Shown here one piece after another: positions 1-9,950 of a stretch of DNA of 64,000 bases (its first letter is position 1; each line of letters starts with the position of its first letter). The stretch is taken from assembly GCF_003347205.1 (NCBI RefSeq), contig NZ_QQBJ01000014.1, positions 62,001-126,000 on the forward strand, written 5' to 3'. The notes below the pieces were generated by a model. The model searched no databases. It was not told the origin of the DNA and saw nothing but the letters and a program-made list of their open reading frames with translations. This DNA comes from Mycolicibacterium moriokaense. GTDB taxonomy: Bacteria > Actinomycetota > Actinomycetes > Mycobacteriales > Mycobacteriaceae. Made by a program: the position numbers and the translations under genes.

Positions 1-282
1 CCGCTGTCGTCCACGTTCGTCGACTATCTGCTGCCGACGGCCACGGAGGTGCCTGCGATCGAATACGGCCACGTCGAGATTCCCGGACCCGGGATCGGCG
101 GATACAAAGGATGCGGCGAGGGTGGCGCCATCGGGTCGACCCCCGCTGTCATCAACGCGATCAACGACGCACTGGCCCCGTTGGGTGTGACGCTCACGCG
201 GCTGCCCGCAAGTCCCGCCGCCATCGTCGACCTCATCGAGAAGGCGAGGTCCGAGGCGGCCGCATCTGGAAAGGACCAGTAG
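1..282 (+). CDS. Xanthine/CO dehydrogenase-family molybdopterin-binding large subunit, C-terminal end (partial)
   Basis: Only the last 93 codons are in the window; the frame is open from base 1 and ends in TAG. The tail contains GYKGCGEGGAIGSTPAV followed by NAINDAL, the usual end of molybdenum hydroxylase large subunits. The Glu in GEGG is the family's active-site base near the Mo cofactor. CoxG-, FAD- and 2Fe-2S-subunit genes follow directly, so this is the catalytic subunit of a three-subunit molybdenum hydroxylase. The substrate cannot be read from this end. The CO-dehydrogenase signature loop would lie upstream of the window, so calling it CO dehydrogenase would be unsafe. Confidence 0.9.
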   Translation, partial: PLSSTFVDYLLPTATEVPAIEYGHVEIPGPGIGGYKGCGEGGAIGSTPAVINAINDALAPLGVTLTRLPASPAAIVDLIEKARSEAAASGKDQ

Positions 283-284
283 AG

Positions 285-1043
285 GTGGAGCTGAACAACG
301 AATTCCGCGTCGCGGTGCCCGCCGCCAAGACCTGGCAGGTGCTCACCGACGTCGAGCGGGTGGCGCCGTGTATCCCGGGGGCGCAACTGCTTTCGGTCGA
401 CGGCGACGACTTCACCGGCGCGGTGAAGGTGAAGGTGGGCCCGATCACCGTGTCGTACAAGGGAGAAGCGTCCTTTCAGGAGAAGGACGACGGCGCCCAG
501 CGGGTGGTCATCAAGGCCATTGGTAAGGAGACCAGGGGCAGCGGTAACGCGGCCGCCCTGGTCACCGCCCAGTTGAAGGACGAGGGCGACGCGACCCACG
601 TTTCGATCACCACCGACCTCACCATCTCCGGCAAGGCCGCGCAGTTCGGCCGCGGAGTGCTCGCCGACGTGTCGACGAATTTGATCGGTCAGTTCGCCAG
701 GAACCTGGAGGCCGACCTGGTCGGCGTAACCGCTCCGTCGGGTGCTCCGTCGCCGTCGGCGGCCGCGGCGACGGCTGCGGCGGCCGCGTCCGGCGACGGT
801 GACTCCGTCGATCTGCTGAAAGTCGTTGCCGTGCCGATGGCCAAGCGTTACGCCCCCGCCGTCGCCGCCATCGCCGCGGGCCTGACCGTCGGCTTCGTGC
901 TGGGCAGGCGCAAGCGCCGACACCCCGCCGCGGACCTGGCCGACGAGGTGCAGGCGGCCCTGGCCAAGTTGCTCGGTTCGATGTCGCCGGCCGAGCGGCT
1001 CGGCTCGATGTCGCCGGCCGAGCGGCTCCGGCGCCACCCATGA
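285..1043 (+). CDS. CoxG-like SRPBCC-family protein
   Basis: About 252 residues. The start chosen is GTG two bases after the previous stop; an in-frame upstream start would overlap the large subunit heavily. The N-terminal half (FRVAVPAAKTWQVLTDVERV, then CIPGAQL) is typical of the CoxG/SRPBCC fold that accompanies molybdenum hydroxylases, where it is linked to maturation or membrane recruitment. An Ala/Ser-rich linker (about 145-165) leads to a probable membrane helix (VAAIAAGLTVGFVLG) and a basic stretch, suggesting a C-terminal membrane anchor. The last residues carry a duplicated nonapeptide encoded by a 27-bp tandem repeat. The stop overlaps the next start (ATGA). Confidence 0.85.
   Translation: MELNNEFRVAVPAAKTWQVLTDVERVAPCIPGAQLLSVDGDDFTGAVKVKVGPITVSYKGEASFQEKDDGAQRVVIKAIGKETRGSGNAAALVTAQLKDEGDATHVSITTDLTISGKAAQFGRGVLADVSTNLIGQFARNLEADLVGVTAPSGAPSPSAAAATAAAAASGDGDSVDLLKVVAVPMAKRYAPAVAAIAAGLTVGFVLGRRKRRHPAADLADEVQAALAKLLGSMSPAERLGSMSPAERLRRHP
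972..1025 (+). repeat. 27-bp tandem duplication inside the coxG-like gene
   Basis: Two adjacent 27-bp units (972-998 and 999-1025) differ at one base (T977 versus C1004). Each encodes LGSMSPAER. The repeat is in frame and lies at the extreme C-terminus after the predicted membrane helix, so it lengthens the cytoplasmic tail without disrupting the fold. Confidence 0.9.
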
Positions 1044-1936
1044 AAGCCGCCGCGTTCGCCTACCACCGCCCCGGCTCGGTCGCCGAGGCGGCGCAGATGC
1101 TCGCCGAGTTCGGCGACGATGCCAAGATCCTGGCGGGCGGGCAGAGTCTGGCGCCCATGCTCGCCATGAGGCTGACGTCGTTCGAGAACCTGATCGACAT
1201 CTCCCGTCTCGATGAACTCAAGGACATCGACCTGCGCGGCAACGAATTACGGATCGCCGCAGGCACGCCGCACGCGTTGGTCGGCCTGGACGACGAGGTC
1301 GCGGACTCGGTGCCGCTGCTGACGTTGTCGACGCCCTACATCGGCCACTTCCAGATCCGGACCAGGGGCACGCTGGGCGGTGCGATCGCCCACGCCGACC
1401 CGGCCGCGGAGTACGCCGCGGTGGCGCTCGCGCTCGACGCGACGATGGAGGCCACCTCCACCCGCGGACGGCGCGACATCGCGGCCGCCGACTTCTTCAC
1501 CGGCCTGTGGGAGACCACGCTGGCCACCGACGAGATCCTCACCGGGGTGCGGTTCCCGGTATGGGGCGGGCGCTGCGGCTTCGCGGTCGAGGAATTCGCC
1601 CGGCGGCACGGCGATTTCGCGATCGCCGGCGCCACGGTCGCCGTCGAACTCGACGACGACGACCGGGTTTCGCGTTGCGGAATCGGGCTGCTCGGCCTCG
1701 GGGCGACACCACTTCGGGGCGTGGCGGGCGAGGCCGCCGCGGTGGGCCGACCCGCCGACGACGTCACCGCCGAGGAGATCGGCCACCTCGCGATGAACGG
1801 TCTTTCCGATATCCCCGCCGATCTGCAGGGTTCCGCGGACTACCGGTCCCGCGTCGGGGCCACCATGGTGGCGCGGGCGTGGGCCGCGGCGGTCCGGAAC
1901 GCGGCGACGTCTGAAACGGAGGCGATCCATGCATGA
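1040..1936 (+). CDS. FAD-binding medium subunit of molybdenum hydroxylase (CoxM-like)
   Basis: 298 residues, the normal length for this subunit, which passes electrons from the 2Fe-2S subunit to FAD. FAD-binding motifs are visible: AGGQSLAPMLAMR near residues 31-44 and TRGTLGGAIAHADPAAE near 107-124. It overlaps the coxG-like gene by 4 bp and the 2Fe-2S subunit gene by 8 bp, so the set is translationally coupled. The order large, coxG-like, medium, small differs from the classical coxMSL order. Confidence 0.9.
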   Translation: MKAAAFAYHRPGSVAEAAQMLAEFGDDAKILAGGQSLAPMLAMRLTSFENLIDISRLDELKDIDLRGNELRIAAGTPHALVGLDDEVADSVPLLTLSTPYIGHFQIRTRGTLGGAIAHADPAAEYAAVALALDATMEATSTRGRRDIAAADFFTGLWETTLATDEILTGVRFPVWGGRCGFAVEEFARRHGDFAIAGATVAVELDDDDRVSRCGIGLLGLGATPLRGVAGEAAAVGRPADDVTAEEIGHLAMNGLSDIPADLQGSADYRSRVGATMVARAWAAAVRNAATSETEAIHA

Positions 1937-2399
1937 ACTGCCCGTCGAGGTGACCGTCAACGACCGCACCCACCGCCACGTCGTGGAACCCCGTCTGACG
2001 CTCGCGGACTTCCTCCGCGAGAAGTGCGGCCTGACGGGCACGCACCTCGGCTGCGAGCACGGTGCCTGCGGTGCGTGCACGGTGCTGCTGGACGGCCAGG
2101 CGGTGCGGGCCTGTCTGCTGTTCGCCGTGCAGGCGGACGGCCAGCAGGTCACCACCGTCGAAGGCATCGCAGGCGCCGACGGTGAACTGTCACCGGTGCA
2201 GGCCGCGCTGCGCGAGTGCCACGGACTGCAATGCGGCTTCTGCACACCAGGATTCGTCACCTCGATCACCGCACTGCTGCGCGACAACCCGCAGCCCACC
2301 GACGACGAGATTCGCGAAGGGCTGTCCGGCAACTTCTGCCGCTGCACCGGTTATCAGGGCATCATCAACGCGGTGCACCGCGCAGCGGAGACGATGTAG
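1929..2399 (+). CDS. 2Fe-2S small subunit of molybdenum hydroxylase (CoxS-like)
   Basis: 156 residues. The N-terminal plant-type ferredoxin domain has C42, C47, C50 and C62; the C-terminal alpha-helical 2Fe-2S domain has C102, C105, C137 and C139 (CGFCTPG and CRCTGYQ). All eight cluster ligands are present, so the subunit should be functional. It is the last gene of the plus-strand operon and converges on the aldehyde dehydrogenase gene, separated by a 98-bp gap containing a long stem-loop. Confidence 0.93.
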   Translation: MHELPVEVTVNDRTHRHVVEPRLTLADFLREKCGLTGTHLGCEHGACGACTVLLDGQAVRACLLFAVQADGQQVTTVEGIAGADGELSPVQAALRECHGLQCGFCTPGFVTSITALLRDNPQPTDDEIREGLSGNFCRCTGYQGIINAVHRAAETM

Positions 2400-2410
2400 C
2401 TTTCAGTCAC

Positions 2411-2486
2411 CCCAGTCGCCGAGCGGGCACTCATGGCGATGTTTGGCAACGCTTTTCGCCGTGGTTGCACGCTCGGCGCGACTGGG
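2411..2486. repeat. Long imperfect inverted repeat in a convergent gap (REP-like element or terminator)
   Basis: The left arm CCCAGTCGCCGAGCG (2411-2425) pairs with the right arm CGCTCGGCGCGACTGGG (2470-2486), leaving a two-base bulge. A short inner stem (GGCGA/TCGCC) lies in the 44-base loop. It sits exactly between two converging operons. It could be a bidirectional terminator, but the arm length and the large structured loop look more like a dispersed intergenic repeat. No second copy was noticed in this window. Confidence 0.55.
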
Positions 2487-2497
2487 CGTCGCCTGCG

Positions 2498-3928
<1,431 letters not shown>

Positions 3929-3971
3929 GGGAGCCATCCTCTCTAATTCCTCCTCCTCGCGTCCGGGAACG

Positions 3972-5684
3972 CTACTGAGTGCCTTCTGCATACCACGTCC
4001 GGAATCGGTCGTACTTCGGCATCTCCTCGGAGTTGGCCTTCGGGTCGATGCACACATGGACAACGCCGACTTTGCCGCTCGCATAGGCGCGCGCGATCGC
4101 CGGTCCGATCTCCTCTTCCTTCTCGACGTATTCACCGTGGCAGCCGAACCCTTCGCCGACCTTGTCCATCCGGACGTCTTTGCTCCAGTGCACGCCGGGC
4201 TGCGGGGAGGGCTGTTCGAAGGTGCGCTTGTAGACACCGACCTCGAGGCCCCACTGATGGTCGACGCCCACCACGCAGACGAGCGGCAGGTTCTGCCGCG
4301 CCGCGGTTTCGAGTTCGGCGATGTGGAACAGGAACGCGGAGTCACTGGTCAGCAGCATGACGGGGCGCTTGCCGCCCTCGGCGACCGAGGCGCCGACCGC
4401 ATATGGCAGGCCCGTGCCGAGGTGGCCGAAGTTCTGGTTCCAGATCACGTCGCGCGGTTTGGACTGCGAGTAGGTCCACTGGAAGATGACGGTCGCGCCG
4501 CCGTCGCGGACCATGATCCCGTCCTCCAGTTCGTTGAACGCCTTGGTGGCCTCGACGACATACCGCGCGGGATGGATCGGCGAACGGCCGGACGGGGCGC
4601 TCTCGGCGAGGTCTGCGAGCTCCTTCTCGTCCTTCTTGACCAACGTGTCCAGCGTCGCGGAAGCCGTGCGGGGGGTATCACGCAGCGCCTCGACGAGTTG
4701 CGGAACCACCCCGCGCAGATCGCCGACCAGCGACACGTCGAATGCGCGGTTGACGCCGATGGCGGTCGGGTCCTGCTCCACGTACACCCATTTGCGGTTC
4801 GCGTCGCCCTCGGCCCAGTGCTGGGTCCGGCCGTAGTGCATCGGCTCACCGAGTTCGGTCCCCAGCGCGACGCACAGGTCGGACTCCTCGACCGCGTCGT
4901 TGGCGGCCGGCGAGAACAGATAAGGGAAGGTCCGGTCCTGCAGGCCCGGGATGTACGACGTGCCGCCGGAGGTCTGGATCACCGGGCACGCCATCAAATC
5001 GGCGAGCTCCTTGACCTCGGCCTGGGTTCGCGACGTGTGAACGCCGTGGCCCACCAACAGAATCGGGCTCTTCGCCGCGCGGATCAGCTCGACGGCCTGT
5101 GCCACCTCCCGCGCCCCCGCGCCCTGATTGACCAACCGGTACGCGCTGGGCGGCGGCGCGTCGGCGACGTCGAGTTCTTCGAGGATCACGTGTGAGGGGA
5201 ATTCGACGTAGGCCGGCCCGGGCGTGCCCGACATCGCCCGGCGGATCGCCTCGTGCACGATCTCGTCGGTCTGGTCGGCGTACTCGATGGAACTGCTGTA
5301 CTTCACCGACGGCGCGAAAAGACCCTCCTGCTGCACGAATTGGATACGGCCCCGCCGGACCCGACGTTCGGTGATGCGGGCCCGCTGCCCGCCGAGGAAG
5401 ATCACCGGCGAGTTCTCGACGAGGGCGCACATCATCGCGCCGGCGATGTTCGCCACGCCGGGGCCGAGCGTGCCGATGCACAGACCGGGTTTGCCGGTCA
5501 TCCGGGAAGCCGCCTCGGCCATGAACCCGGCACTCAACTCGTGATGTGGCGCGACGACGGACCACCCGCGGGCCTCGGCCTCGGCGAACATGTGCACGAA
5601 GTTCGGATCCGGGATACCGAACAGGGTGTTGACGCCCTCGGCCTCGAAGAGGTCGAGAATGCGTTTGTAGACGGGCACGCCCAT
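3972..5684 (-). CDS. Thiamine-pyrophosphate enzyme, acetolactate synthase-like
   Basis: 570 residues. The ATG is preceded by AAGGAGTT at good spacing. The N-terminal domain keeps the catalytic Glu (E49, in HHELSAGFMAEA), and the middle domain resembles the central domain of the acetolactate synthase/benzoylformate decarboxylase family. The C-terminal TPP/Mg motif is unusual: where the family has GDG followed about 27 residues later by Asn, this protein has SDS (447-449) and Asp475. Metal binding is still plausible, but the reaction may not be a standard one. Its position between acyl-CoA dehydrogenases and an aldehyde dehydrogenase suggests C-C cleavage, for instance a 2-hydroxyacyl-CoA lyase type reaction yielding an aldehyde; that is inference. 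Confidence 0.85.
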   Translation of the reverse strand: MGVPVYKRILDLFEAEGVNTLFGIPDPNFVHMFAEAEARGWSVVAPHHELSAGFMAEAASRMTGKPGLCIGTLGPGVANIAGAMMCALVENSPVIFLGGQRARITERRVRRGRIQFVQQEGLFAPSVKYSSSIEYADQTDEIVHEAIRRAMSGTPGPAYVEFPSHVILEELDVADAPPPSAYRLVNQGAGAREVAQAVELIRAAKSPILLVGHGVHTSRTQAEVKELADLMACPVIQTSGGTSYIPGLQDRTFPYLFSPAANDAVEESDLCVALGTELGEPMHYGRTQHWAEGDANRKWVYVEQDPTAIGVNRAFDVSLVGDLRGVVPQLVEALRDTPRTASATLDTLVKKDEKELADLAESAPSGRSPIHPARYVVEATKAFNELEDGIMVRDGGATVIFQWTYSQSKPRDVIWNQNFGHLGTGLPYAVGASVAEGGKRPVMLLTSDSAFLFHIAELETAARQNLPLVCVVGVDHQWGLEVGVYKRTFEQPSPQPGVHWSKDVRMDKVGEGFGCHGEYVEKEEEIGPAIARAYASGKVGVVHVCIDPKANSEEMPKYDRFRTWYAEGTQ

Positions 5685-5697
5685 GGTGGAACTCCTT

Positions 5698-6651
5698 TTA
5701 TCCGTAGCGCTTTGCGAGCTCTTGGCGGTGAGCTGCTGGTGAACCGAACAACGAACGATTGAGCGCGGCGCGCTTGAGGTAGACGTGGATACCGCTCTCC
5801 CACGTGTAGCCGATTCCGCCGTGCAGTTGCATGGCCTTGCCGACGATGTCGACGGCCTTGCCGCAGACGTAAGCCTTGGCCATCGCGACGCTGACGCCCG
5901 CATCGGGTGAGTCGTGCGCGACGGCGTCGACGGCGGCCTCGACGAGTTGCCGGGCGATCGAGATCGTCACCGCCATGTCGGCACACGCATGTTTCACGGC
6001 CTGGAATGATCCGATCGGGCGGTCGAATTGGTGACGAACCTTGGCGTAGGCAACGGTCGCGGCCAGCATCGCCTCGGAAAGGCCGAGGCTGTCGCACGCG
6101 ACCGCGACCGCGGCCCGCTGCAACAGGCGCGCACGAGCCTCGGCGGGATCGCCCTCGAACGCCATCACCGCGGCCGTGTCGCCGTCCGCCGCTACGGCCG
6201 CCAGCCTGCGCGTCTCGTCGAGCACCGGCCGCGGTGCGCTCACCCGAGCGTCTACGACTCCCCCGTCGGTGACCAGCAGAACCCGGTCGGCGCCCTCGGC
6301 GTCAGGAACGAAGTCCAGCGTGTCGAGCGCAACGGCGATCCGGATTTCGCCCGACGCCACATCGGTCAGGAGTCGGTCACGACCATCGCTGGGCTGCAGG
6401 GCGTTCAGCGTACTCACCGCGAGGACCGCGCTGCCCAGGTAGCGGTTGGTGCTGGCGGCCCGACCCATCTCCTCGCAGATCACGGCAACCTCGGCGAATG
6501 TCGCTCCGGCCCCGCCGAATTGCTCGGGCACTTCCAGGCCCACCCAGCCCGCGTCGACGAGCGTCTGCCAGTCCACCGTTCGGTCCTTGGCCAACAGGTC
6601 GCCCGCGACGGTTCGCAGCTCGGCGTGAAACTCGTCGAATTCGTTCGGCAT
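5698..6651 (-). CDS. Acyl-CoA dehydrogenase, short subunit (heteromeric FadE type)
   Basis: 317 residues, well short of the usual 380-400. The start ATG overlaps the stop of the 397-residue dehydrogenase gene (ATGA). The C-terminus (HGGIGYTWESGIHVYLKRA) is dehydrogenase-like. The protein lacks the SSEIQR-type segment that the long partner has. Actinobacterial steroid degraders use alpha2beta2 dehydrogenases built from one long and one short subunit, and the pairing here fits that design. The frame stays open far upstream, but that extension lies inside the partner gene and is rejected. Confidence 0.88.
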   Translation of the reverse strand: MPNEFDEFHAELRTVAGDLLAKDRTVDWQTLVDAGWVGLEVPEQFGGAGATFAEVAVICEEMGRAASTNRYLGSAVLAVSTLNALQPSDGRDRLLTDVASGEIRIAVALDTLDFVPDAEGADRVLLVTDGGVVDARVSAPRPVLDETRRLAAVAADGDTAAVMAFEGDPAEARARLLQRAAVAVACDSLGLSEAMLAATVAYAKVRHQFDRPIGSFQAVKHACADMAVTISIARQLVEAAVDAVAHDSPDAGVSVAMAKAYVCGKAVDIVGKAMQLHGGIGYTWESGIHVYLKRAALNRSLFGSPAAHRQELAKRYG

Positions 6652-7844
6652 CAGAGCACACTCGGTTCCCGCGGCAGTCCGAGCCCGCGTTCGGCGATGA
6701 TCGTGCGCTGGATCTCGCTCGAGCCGCCGGGGATCGTCCACTCCCACGAGCCGATGAAATCGAGCATCCAGGAACCGGATTCCCAGCCGCTGGACGCCGA
6801 CTTGACCAGCTCGGTGTGGGCGGCCAGGCCGCCGATCTCGGCGCCGAAGTCGGTCATGCGTTGCAGCAACTCGCTGTAGTACAGCTTGACGATCGAGGCG
6901 TCGGCCGGCGCCGCGCTGCCCGCTTCGGCCTTCTCCACAAGCTGTCGGCACAGCCCACGCAGGCCGGTGATTTCGATTTCGAACTGTGCCAGGCGGTCGC
7001 TGACCACGGGATCGTCTGTGGGACAGGCCTGCACGAGCCATCTGAAGCCCGCATTGCCGAGACGCTCGGCAAGCTCCAGCATCGTCATGCCGCGTTCCGC
7101 GCCCAACGTCGCCTGAGCCACCTGCCATCCGGAGTTCTCCGCCCCGATCAGGTTGGCTGCCGGGATCCGTACGTCGTTGAGGAAGATCTCGCAGAAGTGC
7201 GAATCGCCGATCGCGTTGCGGATGGGGCGCACCTCGACCCCGGGCGTTGTCATGTCGAGCAGGAAATACGAGATCCCCTTGCGTTTGCGGGCTTTCGGGT
7301 CGGTGCGGGCCAGTAGCAGGCACCAGTCGGCGTGCTTGCCGCCGCTGGCCCACAGCTTCTGTCCGTTGACCACGTAGTCGTCGCCGTCCCTGGATGCCGT
7401 CGTCCGCAGGCTCGCCAGATCGGATCCGGCCTCGGGCTCGGAGAACCCCTGCACCCAGATTTCGCCGTTCAGGATCGCCGGTAGGTGCCTGCGCCGTTGC
7501 TCGTCGGTACCCGCCACGAGCAGTGTGGAGGCCGCGTGGTGGATGCCGACGAACGCGAGCACCAGCCGCGGTGCATCGTGGGCGGCCAACTCCTGGTACA
7601 ACACGATCTGTTCGGCGACGCTCATCCGCCGCTCTGCTCCTCGCGTGCGCAGCCCGCCGCCCCACTCGCCCGGCCAATGCGGGACGGCGTAGCCGGCGGC
7701 GTGCAACTCGGCGAACCAGGCCTTCTGGAAGCGGACGAATTCGTCGTCGCCGGCCCCGGTCTGGGTCGCACGCCAGTCCGGCGGGATGTGCTCCGCGCAC
7801 CACGACCGGACCGTGGCGCGGAACCGGTCCACATCGGCCGTCAC
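6651..7844 (-). CDS. Acyl-CoA dehydrogenase, long subunit
   Basis: 397 residues with a GTG start that overlaps the next upstream stop (GTGA). Typical dehydrogenase blocks: WVQGFSEPEAGSDLASLRT, then NGQKLWASGGKHADWCLLLART, and the C-terminal GGSSEIQRTIIAERGLG. It is expected to oxidise an acyl-CoA to the enoyl-CoA with FAD. It is translationally coupled to the short subunit downstream, and together they probably form one heteromeric enzyme. Confidence 0.92.
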   Translation of the reverse strand: MTADVDRFRATVRSWCAEHIPPDWRATQTGAGDDEFVRFQKAWFAELHAAGYAVPHWPGEWGGGLRTRGAERRMSVAEQIVLYQELAAHDAPRLVLAFVGIHHAASTLLVAGTDEQRRRHLPAILNGEIWVQGFSEPEAGSDLASLRTTASRDGDDYVVNGQKLWASGGKHADWCLLLARTDPKARKRKGISYFLLDMTTPGVEVRPIRNAIGDSHFCEIFLNDVRIPAANLIGAENSGWQVAQATLGAERGMTMLELAERLGNAGFRWLVQACPTDDPVVSDRLAQFEIEITGLRGLCRQLVEKAEAGSAAPADASIVKLYYSELLQRMTDFGAEIGGLAAHTELVKSASSGWESGSWMLDFIGSWEWTIPGGSSEIQRTIIAERGLGLPREPSVL

Positions 7845-8767
7845 GCGTACAACCCAGACAGACCGCCGCGGCCCGCCCGGCGCGTCAACTCGTCGCGGGT
7901 CGCCGACAAGCCGAGCGGCAGCCGGCGCAGCGGCTGGCTGTACCGCGACAGCCAGGACAGGGTGGTCTCATCGCAGAATCCGACGGCGCCGTGCAGTTGA
8001 TGGCACACCCGGAAGACCACCTCGGCGGCCTCGATCGCCGCCATCCGCAGTGCGAGAGCATCCACCGGTGCTTCCGGCTTGGCTGCGCCGACACTCCACA
8101 ACGTGTACTTGGCCAGGATCTCCAGGCCGCTGCGCTCCACTTCGGCGTCGGTGAGCTGAAACTGGACACCCTGGAACGACGACAGCGGTTGGCCGAACTG
8201 CTTCCGCAGGCTGACGTGGGCGATGGTCAGCTCGAGGGCGCGGTCGAGCATGCCCAGCAACGTCCAGCACGGCAGCACCAGCGCGAGCGCCACATCGGCG
8301 GGCCCCGTGTCGTCCACCGCTGCGAGTTCCAGGTCTGTCACGAACCCCGGCCCGATCGCTCCGGCTCCGACGACAGCGCTCCTGACACCATCCAGTGTCA
8401 CCGCGGTCCAGCGTGTCTCGACTCCGCCAATGGCACCGGCAGGCCGCCTCGGCGCGACGACAACCAGACCGTCGGTGTCGAGATCGACAGGACGGGAAAG
8501 CCTTTCGGCGACCGGGTACGGAAGCGCCCAGTAGCCGGCACTGCGGCACAGCGCGGCGGCGGCTTCCAGTCCGTCGGGGTCGGTACGGGCGTCGAGTTCC
8601 CAGGCACCGAGCCCATCGAGCACCGGTCCGACCAGGGCTTCGCGAGTGTCGGGCTTGGCTTCGGCCTGTTGGACCAGCTGGTCGCCGCCCGCCGCCTCGA
8701 ACGCGCGCAGCGCCTGCCGGCCGTATTCCGCGGCGTCCTCGCCGAGATCCAGGTTCATCTCGCTCAT
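7841..8767 (-). CDS. Acyl-CoA dehydrogenase, short subunit of a second pair
   Basis: 308 residues. The start MSEMNLDLGEDAAEYG is placed at the ATGA overlap with the following 392-residue dehydrogenase. The sequence is divergent but ends in HGAVGFCDETTLSWLSRYSQPL, the place of the conserved C-terminal helix. No SSEIQR-type segment is seen. It is read as the degenerate partner subunit of a second heteromeric acyl-CoA dehydrogenase. Its stop overlaps the GTG start of the 397-residue gene. Confidence 0.85.
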   Translation of the reverse strand: MSEMNLDLGEDAAEYGRQALRAFEAAGGDQLVQQAEAKPDTREALVGPVLDGLGAWELDARTDPDGLEAAAALCRSAGYWALPYPVAERLSRPVDLDTDGLVVVAPRRPAGAIGGVETRWTAVTLDGVRSAVVGAGAIGPGFVTDLELAAVDDTGPADVALALVLPCWTLLGMLDRALELTIAHVSLRKQFGQPLSSFQGVQFQLTDAEVERSGLEILAKYTLWSVGAAKPEAPVDALALRMAAIEAAEVVFRVCHQLHGAVGFCDETTLSWLSRYSQPLRRLPLGLSATRDELTRRAGRGGLSGLYA

Positions 8768-9942
8768 TTCGTGGTCGCCCTTTTGCTCCTCACGTCCGAG
8801 CCTGCCAGCAGGGCTCTGGACAGCAGGATCCGCTGCATCTCGATGCTGCCCGACGACACCGTCGACGCCTGCGAGTATCGCCAGTGGTCCTCCGCCTCGC
8901 CGAGGAACCACCGGCCGCCCGGATCGGTCGGCGACACCTCCGCCGCGATGTCCATCAACACCTCCGCGCTGTCCTGATCGAGCTTCGTCACAGCGATGCG
9001 GTAGGCGGCGGCATCGCCGGGCTGGATTCGGCCGCTGCTCTGCAGCGAGACAACGCGGTACGCCAGCAATCGAGCGCGCCGCGCGTGGGTCAGCATGCGC
9101 ACCCAACGGGAGCGCAGTTCGGCGGGCAGGTCATCCCACCGGTCCGCGAGCACCGACGGGGCCGCCGCCAGCAGCCGCTCACACCGGGCATACCTGGCGA
9201 TGCCGACCCGCTCGAACGACATCACGTCGGCCACGATCGACCAGCCGCGGTCGACTTCCCCGAGCACGTCGGCCTGCGTGACCCGCAGGTCGTCGAAGAA
9301 CACCTCGTTGAGATGGTGAGGGCCCAGCATCGTGCGGATGGGTCGCACCTGAATGGCCGGATCGTCCATGGGGACAAGGAAGATCGTCAGCCCCTGCTGC
9401 TTCTTCTCCCCCCTGCTGGTCCGTGCCAGCAGGAAGCACCACTGCGCCATCGTGGCGTAGGACGTCCAGATCTTCTGACCGCTGACCAGCCAGCCGTCTG
9501 CGTCCCGACGCGCCGCGGTGCGCAGCGACGCGAGGTCGGATCCTGCCTCCGGCTCGGAGAAGCCCTGACACCAGACGACGTCGCCGCGCGCGATGGGCGG
9601 CAGGTGTTTGCGTTGCTGCTCCTCCGTGCCGTGCCGCATGATGATCGGCCCCACCCAGTTGACCCCCATGTACTGGGCGCCACGGGGTTCGTGGTGGGCC
9701 CACATCTCTTCGCGGACAACGGTCTGTTCCCAGACCGAGGCCCCGCCGCCGCCGAACTCCTCCGGCCACGACAGGCAGAGCAGGTTGCGCTCGGCCAGGG
9801 TCCGGCAGAACTGCTGGGCCGTCTCGAGGTCGGCCGGGTTGTCGGTGAAGGCGCCCAGAAATCCCTCCGGCACCTCGCTTTTCACCAGCTCCCGAAGCTC
9901 GACGCGCAAATCGGCTGCCTTCTGACCCATCTCGAAGTCCAC
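8764..9942 (-). CDS. Acyl-CoA dehydrogenase, long subunit of the second pair
   Basis: 392 residues, GTG start. Motifs: WCQGFSEPEAGSDLASLRTA, then SGQKIWTSYATMAQWCFLLART, and a C-terminal SGSIEMQRILLSRALL where the family has GGSSEIQR. The sequence is clearly different from the other long subunit, so the operon encodes two distinct dehydrogenase complexes, probably acting in successive beta-oxidation rounds or on different side chains. Eight bases separate it from the CoA-transferase gene upstream. Confidence 0.92.
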   Translation of the reverse strand: MDFEMGQKAADLRVELRELVKSEVPEGFLGAFTDNPADLETAQQFCRTLAERNLLCLSWPEEFGGGGASVWEQTVVREEMWAHHEPRGAQYMGVNWVGPIIMRHGTEEQQRKHLPPIARGDVVWCQGFSEPEAGSDLASLRTAARRDADGWLVSGQKIWTSYATMAQWCFLLARTSRGEKKQQGLTIFLVPMDDPAIQVRPIRTMLGPHHLNEVFFDDLRVTQADVLGEVDRGWSIVADVMSFERVGIARYARCERLLAAAPSVLADRWDDLPAELRSRWVRMLTHARRARLLAYRVVSLQSSGRIQPGDAAAYRIAVTKLDQDSAEVLMDIAAEVSPTDPGGRWFLGEAEDHWRYSQASTVSSGSIEMQRILLSRALLAGSDVRSKRATTK

Positions 9943-9950
9943 GCCGCCCC

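Noticed and set aside
24-1037. 337-codon minus-strand frame opposite the coxG-like gene
   Set aside because: Low-complexity Arg/Gly/His-rich shadow of a real plus-strand gene in high-GC DNA, with no motif.
1-2399. Carbon monoxide dehydrogenase
   Set aside because: The diagnostic active-site loop of the large subunit lies outside the window; many molybdenum hydroxylases share CoxG, CoxM and CoxS-like partners.
3929-4345. Long N-terminal extension of the aldehyde dehydrogenase
   Set aside because: Ser/Arg-rich, overlaps the TPP-enzyme gene, and the family N-terminus begins at MREYLKF.
6652-7803. Extension of the short acyl-CoA dehydrogenase to 701 residues
   Set aside because: It overlaps the whole partner gene in another frame; the ATGA overlap marks the true start.
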